DNA from: Scolanthus callimorphus
Taxonomy: Eukaryota; Cnidaria; Anthozoa; Actiniaria; Edwardsiidae
Assembly: GCA_033964015.1 (NCBI GenBank)
Contig: CM066918.1
Location: 20,543,387-20,607,386, forward strand
Length of the DNA stretch: 64,000 nucleotides
Reading direction: 5' to 3'
Positions 11,371 to 23,343 of the stretch are shown one piece after another. Position numbers and translations under genes: made by a program. The notes beneath the pieces are model-generated. The model saw nothing but the letters and a program-made list of their open reading frames with translations. It had not been told where the DNA came from and did no database searches. How positions within the stretch are numbered: the first letter of the stretch is position 1; each line of letters begins with the position of its first letter.

Positions 11371-12001
11371 AGCGGGACTGTCACGGTACGCGCATGTGCG
11401 AATTTTGATCACTTTGGTCCGGGCCGGAACGATGGCTGTGAGAGGGAGGAATTACGCTGGTAGAATCCGTTCAAATCTTGTTGTTTCGGGGTCCATCTAC
11501 CCTTAATTCTTAACGGGTATTCTCTCCTGAGATCTCCTTAGTATCGTGACCAAATTATGGAGTCGATGCAATATTGTTGTCGTTTTAAATTGAATGAGAC
11601 TCGAGCGTCATTTTCACTGATGGCTGCCCAACAAGAAAGGCCTAATCGAGGTCGTCCTTACGCCATAATGGCTTGGGAACTCAATAAAAGCAGGATTTGG
11701 ATATCGAAAAGGGTCCACGAGACATGGAAATTGTTCAAGAGCTACGGTATCTTTACCTCAGACAACGATTTTGTAGCTCATTTGCCTAAAAACCCCTAAA
11801 AACTTACCATAGTGTCGCCTCCTGACGAATGAACTCCAAATTATGTTTTCCTGAGGCGACGTCGCGCGGAGCGTGGGTACTTTCCCGCGAAAACGAAGTG
11901 TCCCGTGATTGGTTTATTTAAACAGGGAATCCCCGTTTTGAATGATAGTTATGGGATTGGCGGTCTTTGCTCGAGCATGCGCGTACCGTGACAGTCCCGC
12001 T
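11371..12001. mobile_element. TTAA-flanked TIR element, 631 bp
   Basis: TIRs agcgggactgtcacggtacg and the inverted copy ending at 12001 are followed by gcgcatg on both sides. TTAA lies at 11367-11370 and 12002-12005. Such sites are made by piggyBac and Kolobok transposases. Inside, 11557-11799 is an 80-residue open frame (RPNRGRPYAIMAWELNKSRI, WISKRVHETWKLFKSYGIF) of no recognised family; it could be a captured exon or chance. Confidence 0.85.
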
Positions 12002-12121
12002 TTAAATGGACTTGTTGAGTCAGCTGTCTAAATTTATTGTAAAATCTCAATCTCATAGATATTAATGAATATTCGCTACCTCACATCCGAAGCTATCGAA
12101 GTAGCTGTAAAGAAATAGTAC

Positions 12122-12992
12122 CTAGCGGTTGCCCTGAGCGGTCCCACTAGTCGGAGCGTGTCTTAATTTGTGGCGCGGATCATTGTCAACGCTATTCCCT
12201 TCGTCACTCGCACGGGAGGTGCTGGGCTTATTTGTACTACTAGCAGCGCCCGTAGTGCGGCAAGCAGCTGCTGTAGAGCGCATGTGCATTCCTTCATCTG
12301 ATTCACCTTCGTTATCAAACACACAAACAGTATCCAACTCAGCTGCATCGTTAATTTCCCCCTTGTCGTCCGAAGCTGTGGAAATGATAATTTCAGGCGT
12401 ATTTCCAGTGTTACGTGAATTGTTTTTTCTGTTGAGTTTGCGTAGTGACAGCACGTCCGCAAGCCGGCCGCGTCGACTCCACTGCACCTGAATCTGTGAA
12501 GCCTCCTCGATGGCCTTGATGATCGAATAAATAACCGTTGACGTTATTGACAGTCCGATAATCATAAAAACTAACATGACGACTGACGCGAAAATCCTCT
12601 TTCCGCTGTCCCCGAAACCTAATCCATCCAACTTTGCCGATTGGTCCGTCCTCGGAAAAAGGTCCCCGAACCCGATGGTGCTGAGAGCTATGAAGTTAAA
12701 ATAGACACCATCGAAAAACGTCCATCCGTCAAAGATAGTGTCCAGGGCGCCGCCTATACATATGACCATGACCATGAGTGAGAATGAGACTACAGCGCAC
12801 TTTACACCGATACGGCGTGGAGTCGCTCTTTTCATCAACCGTTTTTCTAACTTTCGAATGGCGTCGCTGATTAGTTTGGATATTTTCTCTCCACTAGCTT
12901 GAGTACGAGCGCATTGAGGGGAATACCAAGCAGAGCGCAAATGATGCAAAAAAGACGTCCCCAGAATGTTACTGGTACCACTTGGCCAAAAC
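12122..12992 (-). CDS. K2P channel exon 2 (M2 to C-terminus)
   Basis: Acceptor tcttgttgcag|GTTTTGGCC at 12992. It encodes FGQVVPVTFWGRLFCIICAL, M2, the M2-M3 loop (EKISKLISDAIRKLEKRLMK), M3, the second pore STIGFGDLFP, M4 and a tail of about 120 residues rich in Ser, Asn and acids. The stop is TAG at 12122-12124. A G seems to be missing in gtggagag near 12891: LVLKLV continues into GEKISKL only after a one-base shift. Confidence 0.85.
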
Positions 12993-15354
12993 CTGCAACA
13001 AGAATAAGAAATTTATACTAAAGTGGTCAATCAGGGGCAAGGAAAACACGGCCGAGTCAAAAAATCATCAATGACTTTTTCCACCGTACGATTCGGTCAT
13101 CCCGCCAATCAAAAAGCACAAAGAGTAACGACGAAAAGACTCGGAAGTTTGATTGACGGAAGCCAGAAGGCGGTTTTACGGTTGGAAATCGATAGCGAGA
13201 GTTCGCAGAATTATGAAAATCGCAGTAATACTTCAAAATATAAGAACCTGTTTAGCCAAGCAAATCAAACAGGTTCAAATATGTGGGGTTAATATACATT
13301 TCATGTAGATGACAAAATTGAATTACGCATAAACACATTACACGTACTATATGTAATGTACAACTGTATTTCATTTTAGCTATTCCATTCATGTTTTGTT
13401 TAATTTTGTTTTACTTAGAATTAAAAAATGCTTATATGAAGGACAAAACACATCTTTTACTATTTTCTGGTAATCAAAAACCATGTCTCCTCCGCAATTT
13501 TCCCTTTCGTAAACCATCGTTGCCTTTTGGATGGCACTTAAGGCCCGATTACATGGAGCGGGCTGGCTCGGATGGGCGGGCTGAAAACACAATCTCAGCC
13601 CGGTATTATATGAGCCGAGCTGGCCCGCTATGGTGAATCGTGGTTCGTTGGTGATAGTTACAAAATGGCGGACGCGCGAAACATTCGCAAGGCACTTATT
13701 GCTCTTCTACTACGGCAACTTGCGATGTAGCGTATTCTCTTCCAACTTCATGGCATATAGGTGCTCTGGATAATGTATAAGAAGTGCAATTCTTATCAAG
13801 AAGTGTAATTCTGACTCTTCAAAGCGAGACCGGGCCAGCCCGGTTGAGCGATTACATGAGAATTTTCCAGCTCGCTTTGCCGGATCCCGGAGGGTGGCTA
13901 CCGAGATCTCGGCAAACCGGGCTGAAAATTTCCCATGTCATCGCGAGTCAATTTTTTACAGAGTTTCTGCAGACAGCCAAGATCTCGGTAGAAAAACTCA
14001 GCCCGTCCATCCGGGCCAGCCCGCTCCATGTAATCGGGGCCTTTAAGAACCTAAAATTAAGAAATTAAGAACCTAACTAAGAACCTAATTCTCTAATTAG
14101 CCAATAACTACCTCAAAATAGGAACCTCTTTTCGATTTCGATTCAGGAATTGCTCACTTTTCTGTGTCTTGAGTGCAAATTATACTTCTCCGCCCCAGTT
14201 AGCAGTAAGCGTCGTAATTTAGGTTTTGACAATTTCTAAATTACTGAATGAACGCATTCAAATAGACCCAAAGTGCATTTTTAAGGAAGTAGTTCTCTTT
14301 TCTAAATTACATTCTGAAACACAAAAAAGAAGAAATAGCGTCTAGGAATGCTGTAAAATAACCGACCTGGCAGAGTACCTCGACTAACGAGTCTCCCCAG
14401 AGCGTCAATTTTACGCTTCTTGTGAAGAGTTTCATTTTCATTTAATATCCCAATCTCATTAATTTTCCAAACAGGAAGTTGGTGACTATCGGTCAATTTG
14501 CGATTATACCGGGAAATAAAATGGTATGTTAAGATGTCTTCTTTACCAAAAGCAATAAAGGCAAACATTGTTCGCATTAAATTTGAGATATGTCAAATAA
14601 TCTGAACTTTCTCATCAGCAATGATATCTATTTATATATTTTTTTTTTTCGTTCACTCTCATTTTGTACAGTGGACGAATTTCGAGAAAGAAACCAGCTA
14701 TATTTTCCGAAAAATGCATTATTCCTTTCTTAACACATTTATTTGTAAGTCTATCAACTGTTTCTAATTTCTCTCAACACTAATACGCTTCGATCGTCAG
14801 ATATAAGACAGCTGAGGGAAAATTTGCATCTGCAAATAACAGCTAAGGAAATGCACTAATCGCAGCACTGCCTTAGAAAATATTATTTTTGCCCACAGAA
14901 ACAAGTAAATGTTTGGAGTGCTTTGTTAATGATTGCGGCCTGTTCATATTTTTGTGCAAATGAAACTAGTTAGCCCTTACCCATAGTAGTGATAACTGTA
15001 ATAGTGAACCAGAAGGAGTGATAAAATCCCCAGTAGTTCTTGTAGGCTCCGCTGTATCCCTTTTTGTTGATTATGGTTGCCTCCTCTATAAACTCGCTGA
15101 ACTCCTCCTCGCTCATGTTGTACTTCCGCATCCAGAAATCTTCCTTTTTCTGAATATTTTGTAGAGTTCTCGATCTCGCTCACTCTCCAGGTGGTTAAAC
15201 ACCACAGCACACGTCCCAAGGAACACAAGAAGCAGAACAAACAGACTCGGCAGTTTCCAGGATTTTTGAGCATGTTTAATTCTTAAGCCATTTTCTTCTT
15301 CTGTTCCTTGAAACAGCAGAGCACACTCGCGGTTGAGTCTCGTTTGTTTTTCAT
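12122..15354 (-). CDS. Two-pore-domain (K2P) potassium channel
   Basis: Two minus-strand exons, 14981-15354 and 12122-12992, join as ATG G|GT through the first selectivity filter (TVITTMG|FGQVVPVT). Features in order: short N-terminus; M1 (LPSLFVLLLVFLGTCAVVF); extracellular cap; P1 (FYHSFWFTITVITTMGFG); M2 (FCIICALLGIPLNALVLK); M3 (VKCAVVSFSLMVMVICIGG); P2 (FIALSTIGFGDLFP); M4 (VVMLVFMIIGLSITSTVIYS); long polar C-tail. Two pores in one chain define K2P background (leak) K+ channels of the plasma membrane, which work as dimers. The P1 filter is TMGFG rather than TxGYG. The frame is broken near 15310, 15170 and 12891 by single bases. All key motifs are intact, so sequencing or assembly error is at least as likely as pseudogenisation. 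An additional 5' exon further upstream is possible. Confidence 0.85.
13542..14042. mobile_element. TTAA-flanked MITE in the K2P intron
   Basis: TIRs ggcccgattacatggagcgg and its complement end at 14042, flanked by TTAA (13538-13541 and 14043-14046). The interior repeats GGGCTGG/CCAGCCC-type blocks and cggatcccgg. It is 501 bp, non-coding, and sits in the intron between the two K2P exons. Confidence 0.8.
14981..15354 (-). CDS. K2P channel exon 1 (N-terminus, M1, cap, P1)
   Basis: The first ATG in context is at 15354 (MKNKRDSTASVLCCFKEQKK). After a shift near 15310 the frame reads NGLRIKHAQKSWKLPSLFVL through M1 to FNHLESER. After a shift near 15170 it reads LQNIQKKEDFWMRKYNMSEE and KNYWGFYHSFWFTITVITTM. 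The donor is ATGG|GTAAGG at 14981/14980. Splitting the filter glycine codon in phase 1 is a recurrent K2P gene feature. Confidence 0.8.
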
Positions 15355-16662
15355 GTTTTTTCGACGCCTAATGTTATACTGTTCGTCTTTTCTTTTTCCT
15401 TCTCGGCTTCCGATTGGAATTCAACAGCTGTTGAGCACAAGCGAGTTCATCAATGACTAGAGCAAGCCTTCACACGGACAATCGCCTGTAATTAGACGGA
15501 GAATCCACAAAGCTTTTTGGTTAAGTTCGGAAGCTCCAGGTCGTCGGAGGAGGTTCTTTGTCACTGCCGTCCCACATAGGCGGCGAGCCACCCTTAGGAA
15601 AGAACAATATTCAAATTTTGAAATATTCAACTAGGATGTTAACTGCCAAGTTTAATCAATCGCCCAACCCCTTATCTCCATCGAAGAGTTGTAGAATCGC
15701 AGAGAGCCTGATGAGCTTTCGTTTTAGTTTCAATTTGCGCTTCCTAGATGAGATTTTCTCCATAAATGTATTTGCTGTTTGTCTTTGTTTAGAAACATAT
15801 TAGCAAGGGCTCATTGTAAATGAACGCAAACACGATTCCCTCTGCCCACTTTTTCATTACTTGGCAAATAAACAGATCGAAACTTGCACGAATTTTAATT
15901 GCGCGCAACTGAACATTAAACTAAAATATACAGGTTTTTTTTTACATGGCGGAAAAAAAGCCCATACTTTTCCAAACATATGCAGGAAAAGTTGCGAGCA
16001 CTGTTAAGCATTTGAAAAAAATCAGATAACATAACTGTCGTTCTTAATGACGAGTAAGTACTTGAAGTAATTTCGAAGGAGGAGAGAAATATTTTAATGG
16101 CAATTTTGAAATTTGTAGCAGAAAATAGTTAACCGACCACAAAGAATGGTGTTAAAAAATTCGATCGACGGAATTGAAATTCTATTAAATTTAACGCTGA
16201 GAGATATAAATTGATGGAATCTGCATAACTAATGTAGAGTTTTTAATAAAAAACGAGTTGTGATGTGAAATTAATTAAACTGTGACATTTTCTAAGGTTA
16301 TTTACTGAACACTGGCAGAATTGCAATGAATATCTCTGTACGGAATACCAAAATACAACCACGATTATAAGAATGGGGAATTCAAAAACATACTGACTAG
16401 TTCAGCGTAGGACAGGTTCGTCCGTCTCATCCCCTCCTTAATTTTACATTTGTTGTTTAAAAACACCAACCAATGCTATCCAAGCAAATCTTAAACAAAT
16501 CATTTACAGAAAACGTTCTATATGTTCAAAGTAGATTAAAACAATAAAAATTAAAAGAAAAAAAACATGTGAAACAAGTGCACTGAGGGGAAATGATATT
16601 ATAGCGCAACATAAAATGTCATTAGGAAAAAGTAAATAAAAAACTATTTTACATAACTATAA
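15355..16662. other. Intergenic, nothing recognised
   Basis: AT-rich, with short open frames lacking motifs (for example 15558-15803). The K2P promoter or 5' UTR would be expected immediately above 15354. Confidence 0.35.
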
Positions 16663-16977
16663 TTAAGCAATAAAAGTACTTTCCGCGTGCTCTCTGCTTT
16701 CTTACAAACACGAGGGGGATGTTGGTCGAACTGATCAAAACTTGAAAGACACGAGCCGAAGGCGAGTGTCTTTCAAGTTTTATCAGTTCGACCAACATTA
16801 CCCGAGTGTTTGTAAGAAACCAGAGAGCACGCAGAAAGTATTTTTATTGCTTTTAGAAATAACATACACACGCGCGACAGCGTTGCGTGACAATCGTGTT
16901 TCTCAGGTCTCTTACAAACACGCTTTTAACCAATCAGAATGCGCAAATTCACAATACAACATAGGTGTTATTTTCTA
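16663..16977 (-). mobile_element. 315-bp MITE, copy A (inverted relative to 63608)
   Basis: Ends TTAAGCAATAAAAGTACTTT and GTTATTTTCTAA; the internal palindrome is cttgaaagacacgagccgaa with its complement. The entire unit is found again as its reverse complement at 63608-63925, with a few percent difference by eye. TTA/TAA at the edges fits a PIF/Harbinger-type target. Non-coding; the open frame at 16742-16978 is a by-product. Confidence 0.85.
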
Positions 16978-17237
16978 ATGTTTTATCAGGATTTCGACCA
17001 CTGAGAAATATCTAATTTGCGCACCACATGTGAAAAATTACGATAACGCCACGATTGCAAATTCGTCCCATCGAATTTTTTTTCACAGGAAAAGTATTGA
17101 CCATGTAAAAAGTGAGCCTGTCACGAAACTGCGCAGCTGTTCTGCGCATCTCTCAAATCAGAGAGGCCAGCGAAGGCTAAAAACCTCAAAACTGACAAAT
17201 CGTACATAATCTCGATATTTTTCGATCCATCGGACTA

Positions 17238-17955
17238 GGCACAGACAGATTCTGCTCGGCAACTTTTGAGCAACTTTTTCAATTTTGAGCAACTTTTTTC
17301 AACTATGAGCGACTTCTTCGCATTTCCGCTATTTACTATTGAATTTTTACAACAAAATGGCAATTTGTGATACATTTGCCATTTCAAATCAAACACTCAG
17401 AATGAAAATCTTGCTAAAAAGATAATAAAAAAGTACTTTCTTCACCTTGGGTGCTCACTGCTCAGAGGTATCTTCAAGATATGGATGTCTCGTTGGGTAT
17501 TTTCACATTCCAAATAGAGCAGTAGCAAATGGCGGAAGACCCTATTCAAATTGCTAGAGAAAATGGGGCTGAGGTGACATAACCTCAAAGGGCTTTCCTT
17601 ATAGTTTCTTTCAAAAATAGTAGCAGCAGCTATTATTGTATGAGTTTGATACTACAAACTCCCCATTTTTTTTTACTAAGCCAACAGAATGGCGGCAAGT
17701 AGTCTCTTTTCAAACAACCGTATTGATTAGTATAATTAGGTCATGGTGTTTAGAATATAATTGCCTGATCTTATGGAGATGAGTTGAGTGATTCTTTATC
17801 ATTTTTAAAATAAATCAGGCGACAAGCGTGAAGAAATGCTCTTTTTTGGGGAGCAACTTTTTTGATTCTGTGAGCAACTTTTTCGAATTTGAGCAACTTT
17901 TGAGGGTATTTTGCGACAACTTTTAAATAATTTTTGAGCAGAATCTGTCTGTGCC
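17238..17955. mobile_element. GAGCAACTTTTT-repeat MITE
   Basis: TIRs ggcacagacagattctgctc and the inverted copy ending at 17955 are flanked by TA. Next to each TIR are 3-5 copies of gagcaactttt in the same orientation on both sides (17262-17310 and 17850-17940). The centre is non-coding AT-rich sequence. Tc1/mariner-type target by the TA, but unproven. Confidence 0.75.
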
Positions 17956-20880
17956 TACATTGGATAATGTCTTTAACTTTGCACAGTTATCTGATAGGAT
18001 GGTCTAATAAGTTTTACTGATGAATCAGTGCCAGTCAAGAACTTGCAGAGCGATTATTACTGAACATCAACGTATTTCACGCCCGGGAGTACTTAAATCA
18101 TTGAATGTTAAAATGGTAAGGATGACCGTCGGGAAACCCGAATTTCCACCCTAAAAATACCTGTCAGAAAAAAAATGTACCTAACAAATACACCTCGGTC
18201 CTAAAATACATTTTCTTTTGCTTACCGTTTTCGTTCAGAAAACAACTAAAAAATACCGAGATCGCTGATTTTAACCTCTAAAAATACGACGGGTCATACC
18301 TACCATCCCAGTATGGGGATTACCCTCCATCCCCCCCCCCGGATTTCAGTAACAACGGATGCGACAAATCCGTTAAACATCTCTCTGTTTGATACAAAAC
18401 CATGAGGTGAACAAAAATGTTTCAGTTGTGGAGAGTGATTAAACATTCTCGGTAAATGTTTGCTGGAGTCTTAACAGTGACTCATTAGAACAGCTGGCTC
18501 TAGTTTTCAGTTCAAGCAGCTGCAATCGCCCAGAAGAACAGTTAAAACACTTTTAATCGATAAGTCGCATAGTATAAACGATTAGTAAAATGTATAGTGA
18601 AAATCATATCTAAACGCTCGCTTGTATGAGCGATACTCTTGATCAAAACCCCCGGGACTATTAACTCCAGAACGATGGACAATTTTTCATCATGGATGAG
18701 ATTTTTTATTATATTCATTAAAATAAATCGCTGTGGCAATTCAAAATGTATTTATACACAGATTCAATGAATTATTGAGATTCAATAATCAATAAGCTTT
18801 CTGCGTCTCACTTTTGCAACAAAACATTCTACTGGTTTCTACCTTTTTTAACCTGCTGAACACACGCGTGTTCTAGACTCAAGCACGCACTAAAGGATTG
18901 ATGAGCTTACCCAAAATAACTCTGGCCGGCTTCAATTGCTACACTAATAACAAACATCATTTACACCCTAGAACGTTAGTACAAAATCGAACATAGTGCA
19001 GTACCTTTCTAAAATGACGTGGATTCATGTACCCATAGTCATCCTGTTTCTGGGTCTTTCCGTTCGAGGCCGTCCGTCACTGTTATACGTAGGTCGTTTC
19101 TCTAGCGGGTACAGGGTAGCAACAACAGAATTGAGCAGAAAAAAATGAAAGCGGCATTAATTAACGAGACGTGCTGTTGTGACGTAATGTGTTAATCTCT
19201 TCACAGATATGCATAAATCCTAAATCCAACCCAAATGGAAATGAACTTTGGCAGCCACTATCACCTGAACCATCTCAACTGGCAAACTTGACGTTTCGAT
19301 ATTAGCATGCTATATCAGGACGCCAGTAGACAGGAAGCACGGAAAAACCTTATCTTTCTGCCTATTTCTATTCCATATTTGCTTTAGTCGATTGCAAAAC
19401 ATAACTGTTTTGTTCAAACTTTCAAAATGCTAACTGCTAACCATTATCATACATCTACTTTTAAACAATTAGGAAAAATATCGTTTCGATTAAAATTCAT
19501 ACATTTTAAATACATTTTGAAACGTTAGCATTGCAAATCCTGTTTTCTGAAAACGCAGTTGAAAGAGTAGTGAAGTGAGCTAAGACAAGAATAAAAGTCT
19601 ATAGCGATCACTTTGTGAATAAACTTTTTCCCGCTCTTTTGGACGCTGATATTTTGACCCCTTTTTTTCGTTTATTGTAAATTGCGTATATCGTCCCATT
19701 CCGTTTCCCCGGCAACAGTCAAGTTACATTAGCAAAGTGCTCCTCGATTGTTTCCGTGTTAAAAATAATTTCAATACAGTACTATCACGATTCCTCATTT
19801 CCTACCTTTTTAGATGATACTCTGTTTTCCTCCGCAATTCATTCCCATTATTACTACAAAGACAAGAAATGGCCACAGTTTGAAAATAAACTCAAAATAG
19901 GATAGGAACATGATTAAAGAGACCAGCCAGTATATGTATATGTTTCTTAGACAGTTGCGGGGCAGGCTGATATAAACTCCGTGCATTCAGAATGGTTTGT
20001 TTTAACAAGTTCCTCTTTTGATGTCTTGGTACCACACTTATAGCACTTACTGAATGTTAGGATAAGTTCTGTTCCATTGCTTCTAATGTGATTTGCGGCG
20101 ATACGAAGATGCACTGCCTTCTCTAGCAGAATGCTAACCTTTCAGCGTAGATTTAAAAAAAAAAAACATCATTATGCCTTTCGTAGTTTGACAACTTTAA
20201 AAGCCAATAGCTTCCGATAAAAGGAGATTGATTAAAAGATTAAACAACGGATTTTGCTCAGCGGTTGCTAAACAGCACCGACCCCAACTTCACGTCCAAA
20301 TAAACTTCTCAAATAACGTTACTCCGTGTGAAACCGTGTATCGTGAACCATGTTTCTAATGGAGCCGCTTTCTATTCGACAAACCAAACCTACAATTAGA
20401 ACTCTAATGACAATTTGTTTACCACTTTGAGGTAATTAGCATGAAATGCTGCGATTTCGGGAGAGAATTGGCATTGCAAAATATGAAGCATTTTTGATTA
20501 TATATTGTTTCACGAGCAACATTATTTGAAAAAGGTGTATGCGACAGACAGATTAAGTGAAAACAGAAACATATAAATGAGTTGAAACGTGTAACAAACA
20601 TACATTGCTTTAGTGCCAAGCTGCGGAATATTCGCAGAAAAACAATTGAACTGATTTTGAAAATAATGTTCTTGCAAGAGTTCAAGATGTCAAATGTTAG
20701 TATATTATCACTTATCAATGTTTGCTCTACTTTATTTGAGCGAAAATGAAATATTACGAAGAGAAACCTGCTTGGGGGCTGGGTTAGCAGTCGAGAGTTC
20801 CTTATTGACCAAATATGGTCATAAACTGGCCACGAATAATCCACAGCTTGGTTCGCCGTTACATGTTTCAACTAAGCTAT
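17956..20880. other. Intergenic, nothing supported
   Basis: No exon with family motifs. One weak item: minus 19009-19075 reads TASNGKTQKQDDYGYMNPRH, FRK then a GTACTG donor, which could be a 5' exon of a minus-strand gene such as the K2P channel, but its upstream boundary hits stops. A poly-C run is at 18332-18341. Confidence 0.3.
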
Positions 20881-21699
20881 TAGTACAGCAGATTGGTGCA
20901 GAATTTAGGTCGAATTGTGCAAATTAATGTTACAAGCACGAAATTTGGCACAACGACAGAGCTTCATACCCTAAGTAGTCTTGACGCAAAAACCACGCCC
21001 AAACGTGCGTACTTTACGTTTTACAGAGGTGGAATTAATTATCTTCTATAAAAACTTTAACCCGACCGCGTTATCCAAATTCTTCCAAACTTCACATAAT
21101 GTTGAGATTGCATGCCCTTCAAGTTTAGGCAGACAAACCACGCCCAATTACGGTACTTACAGGTACTACAGTGACGAATGTAACTGTTTACAAAAATAAA
21201 TTAAAACATTATAGTTATTATTGAAATCGTTTTTGCAACCTATTACAGACAATTTAACTAGCACCTTCACAGCTAACCACGCTCAAAATGGCTGCTTTTG
21301 GCACGTCTTTTGGCTTTGAGCTAAGAAGGAGATTTCAATTTTAAACTTTTTTGCTTCAATTCTACCACTACTTCTCGCAAGTACACTTTTCTATAGGAAA
21401 ATAATGTTCTTAAATAACTTCTCGTAGAAGAAGCGTTGTTCTGCTCTGTAGCAATGCAATGTCCTTTTGGTCAGTCTTGTTGCTTTTGAAGCATTTTTTG
21501 TCTGCTATCAGGCGAAGGGAGGCGAGGGGTTAACTGAGATGTACAATCCACTAACTCCGTTTCTCGAAAAATCATTTCACATACTTGCTTCAGTTTTGAA
21601 AGCAAACGTTCCTTCTAACGAGTGCTTCAATATCTAGTTTCACCATCCTATCCGACTTTGGTGACCTGCAGCACCTGTACCTGCAGCAAGTCGGAGCTC

Positions 21700-21985
21700 A
21701 CAGGATGCCTGGAGATGGCTGCCCCTACTGTTAAGAGTGAGCCCCCTGAAGTCGATGCAGTCGTGATTGACGGAACCGCCGTGGTTAAGATGCTTAAAGA
21801 AGAGACTGTAGACTTAAAAGGGATAGCACTGAGCATATCATTTGTTTATTCTTTATAAGCGCCATTACTAACAAACAACTTGAAGAAGATAGACGTTGCC
21901 TGGGACGTGGCAACAGCAGTCTGAAGGTAGGCACAACAGATAAACGAGGTCAAGGAATAAGAAGACAAGCAGAAGCCCGAGAGCC
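21700..21985 (+). pseudogene. XPG/PIN-nuclease-like protein fragment
   Basis: Reads EMAAPTVKSEPPEVDAVVID, GTAVVKML, then after decay KKIDVAWDVA and, in another frame, SSLKVGTTDKRGQGIRR. The order EPPEVD-VIDG-AVV, then D-VWD and DSLK--TR-KRG-GIRR, is one I recognise from large uncharacterised cnidarian proteins whose later part has EADTR / DTDVVVL / GCDT motifs typical of PIN/XPG nucleases. Only the first part remains. The acidic VIDG would be the first catalytic motif. Family naming is from memory, not a search. Confidence 0.6.
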
Positions 21986-22139
21986 ATATTCCTAGACTGA
22001 CCTCTCTGATCGTTCAAAGACAAACTGCTCTATCTGAGCATGGGAAAAACTCGTACCAGTATAAAGACCTAATTAAGGAATCATAAAGTGCATTAATGCA
22101 AATCATCTAAAGCTAAATACTATACTCGCAATTGTCAGC

Positions 22140-22745
22140 TACCCGTCGACGTTACCCGTTGGTCAAGTCCTTGAGTGGCAGCACTGATTCATGTGATTGG
22201 TGGAAACAGATGGTTGACGATAATATTCCTTCCATCCAGGAATTATGTGAGAGCTCACTTCAATGTGTTCTTGCATGACCAGTCATCAAGCTTCGTCAGT
22301 TCCACTCACTCAGTCGCCCAAGAGTTCCTAGTAACCCCTGGTAGGGCTCACAGCTCTGTAGCATCAAGTGAACAAATCCTCTGGCCCTGACCCAGTCCCA
22401 ATATCGTATGGAAGGAGTAAGCCTTTGAGTTGCAAGGGCGGGCATGTTTCCCAGAAGACCAAAGATGGATGTGATACCTATGGGGACAAGCACTGACCAC
22501 CAGATAAAGTCTCCCATCGCCATCAGAGTTGGGATGGTAAAAAAGCCATCATGTAACAAATGCTGTGAACCAATCTGGACCGTACTCCCCGAGATCTTTA
22601 CAGCGTGCCAGCTACCTGGCAATGCGGCTGTCAACCTGATAAAGGGTGTCACGGGCGCTGTAAATGTCTCAAATGTGCGCGCTTTCAATGCACTGCCATG
22701 TGCAGTGCAGAAAAGGTTACAAACGACAGTAATACCAAATTAATA
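22140..22745. other. Open region inside the transposon, unrecognised
   Basis: Both strands are open here: minus 22296-22688 (130 residues, hydrophobic GDFIWWSVLVPIGITSIFGL) and plus 22444-22743. It may be a decayed C-terminal part of the transposon protein. Strand and identity cannot be decided. Confidence 0.3.
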
Positions 22746-23343
22746 TTCATTGTTTGTTTAAAACTTCATAATTCATAATTAGACTTTTCAGACAGCACAT
22801 TACAAAATATGGAATTTTTTGTGACATAGGCCAAGTAATCGTGGCAGATCAGTCAAATTTCAAATATTTTTGAAAAGTACATTTGCTTTGAATGGCTTTT
22901 TATTTCATAACTTTCACAACTGGAAGTACCTGATACAGGGTGTGGTTCAACTTAAGAATAACTCAGCATACAAAATCTTACCAATACTTGTAATTTGGAG
23001 AAAAGGGAAACTCCAGAAAAAGATTTTGCCAAATAGCGAGTGTACATCTATAAAGGCTGTAAGTAAGCAAGATAGGGCGTGACTCAATATGTATAGTAAT
23101 GCAGGACATCTGTTTGTGAATAAAGTAGCATATTAAGGCTTTTGTGTAAAATTAAGACGTTCTTATTTTTTTTTAATAAAGATAAATAAACCCGTCTTTA
23201 TGTTATCTGGAAGTATTTACTTTTGGGCGTGGTTTTTATATAGAATTACTCAGGACATCAAGCTCTACCCCGCTGCCGAATTTCATGCTTGTAACATCAA
23301 TTTGCACAATTTTGCACCAATCTGCTGTACTATATATGTTTCT

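Larger units (their letters stand above)
20881..23332 (+). mobile_element. TIR DNA transposon, TAGTACAG termini, TAT target duplication (Academ-like)
   Basis: Starts TAGTACAGCAGATTGGTGCA and ends with its complement at 23332. TAT lies at 20878-20880 and 23333-23335. Subterminal inverted similarity continues for about 120 bp and includes aaaaccacgccc blocks. Inside, 21700-21985 has remnants of a nuclease-like protein found repeatedly in cnidarians. The short TSD and XPG/PIN-like remnant fit the Academ superfamily by inference. Degenerate: 2.45 kb with no intact long frame. Confidence 0.75.

Noticed and set aside
19009..19075. K2P 5' exon ending in RHFRK
   Set aside because: Donor is good but the upstream side meets in-frame stops and no link to the channel can be shown.
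22296..22743. Membrane-like or plus-strand protein in the 20881 element
   Set aside because: Open on both strands with no motif; kept only as an unrecognised region.
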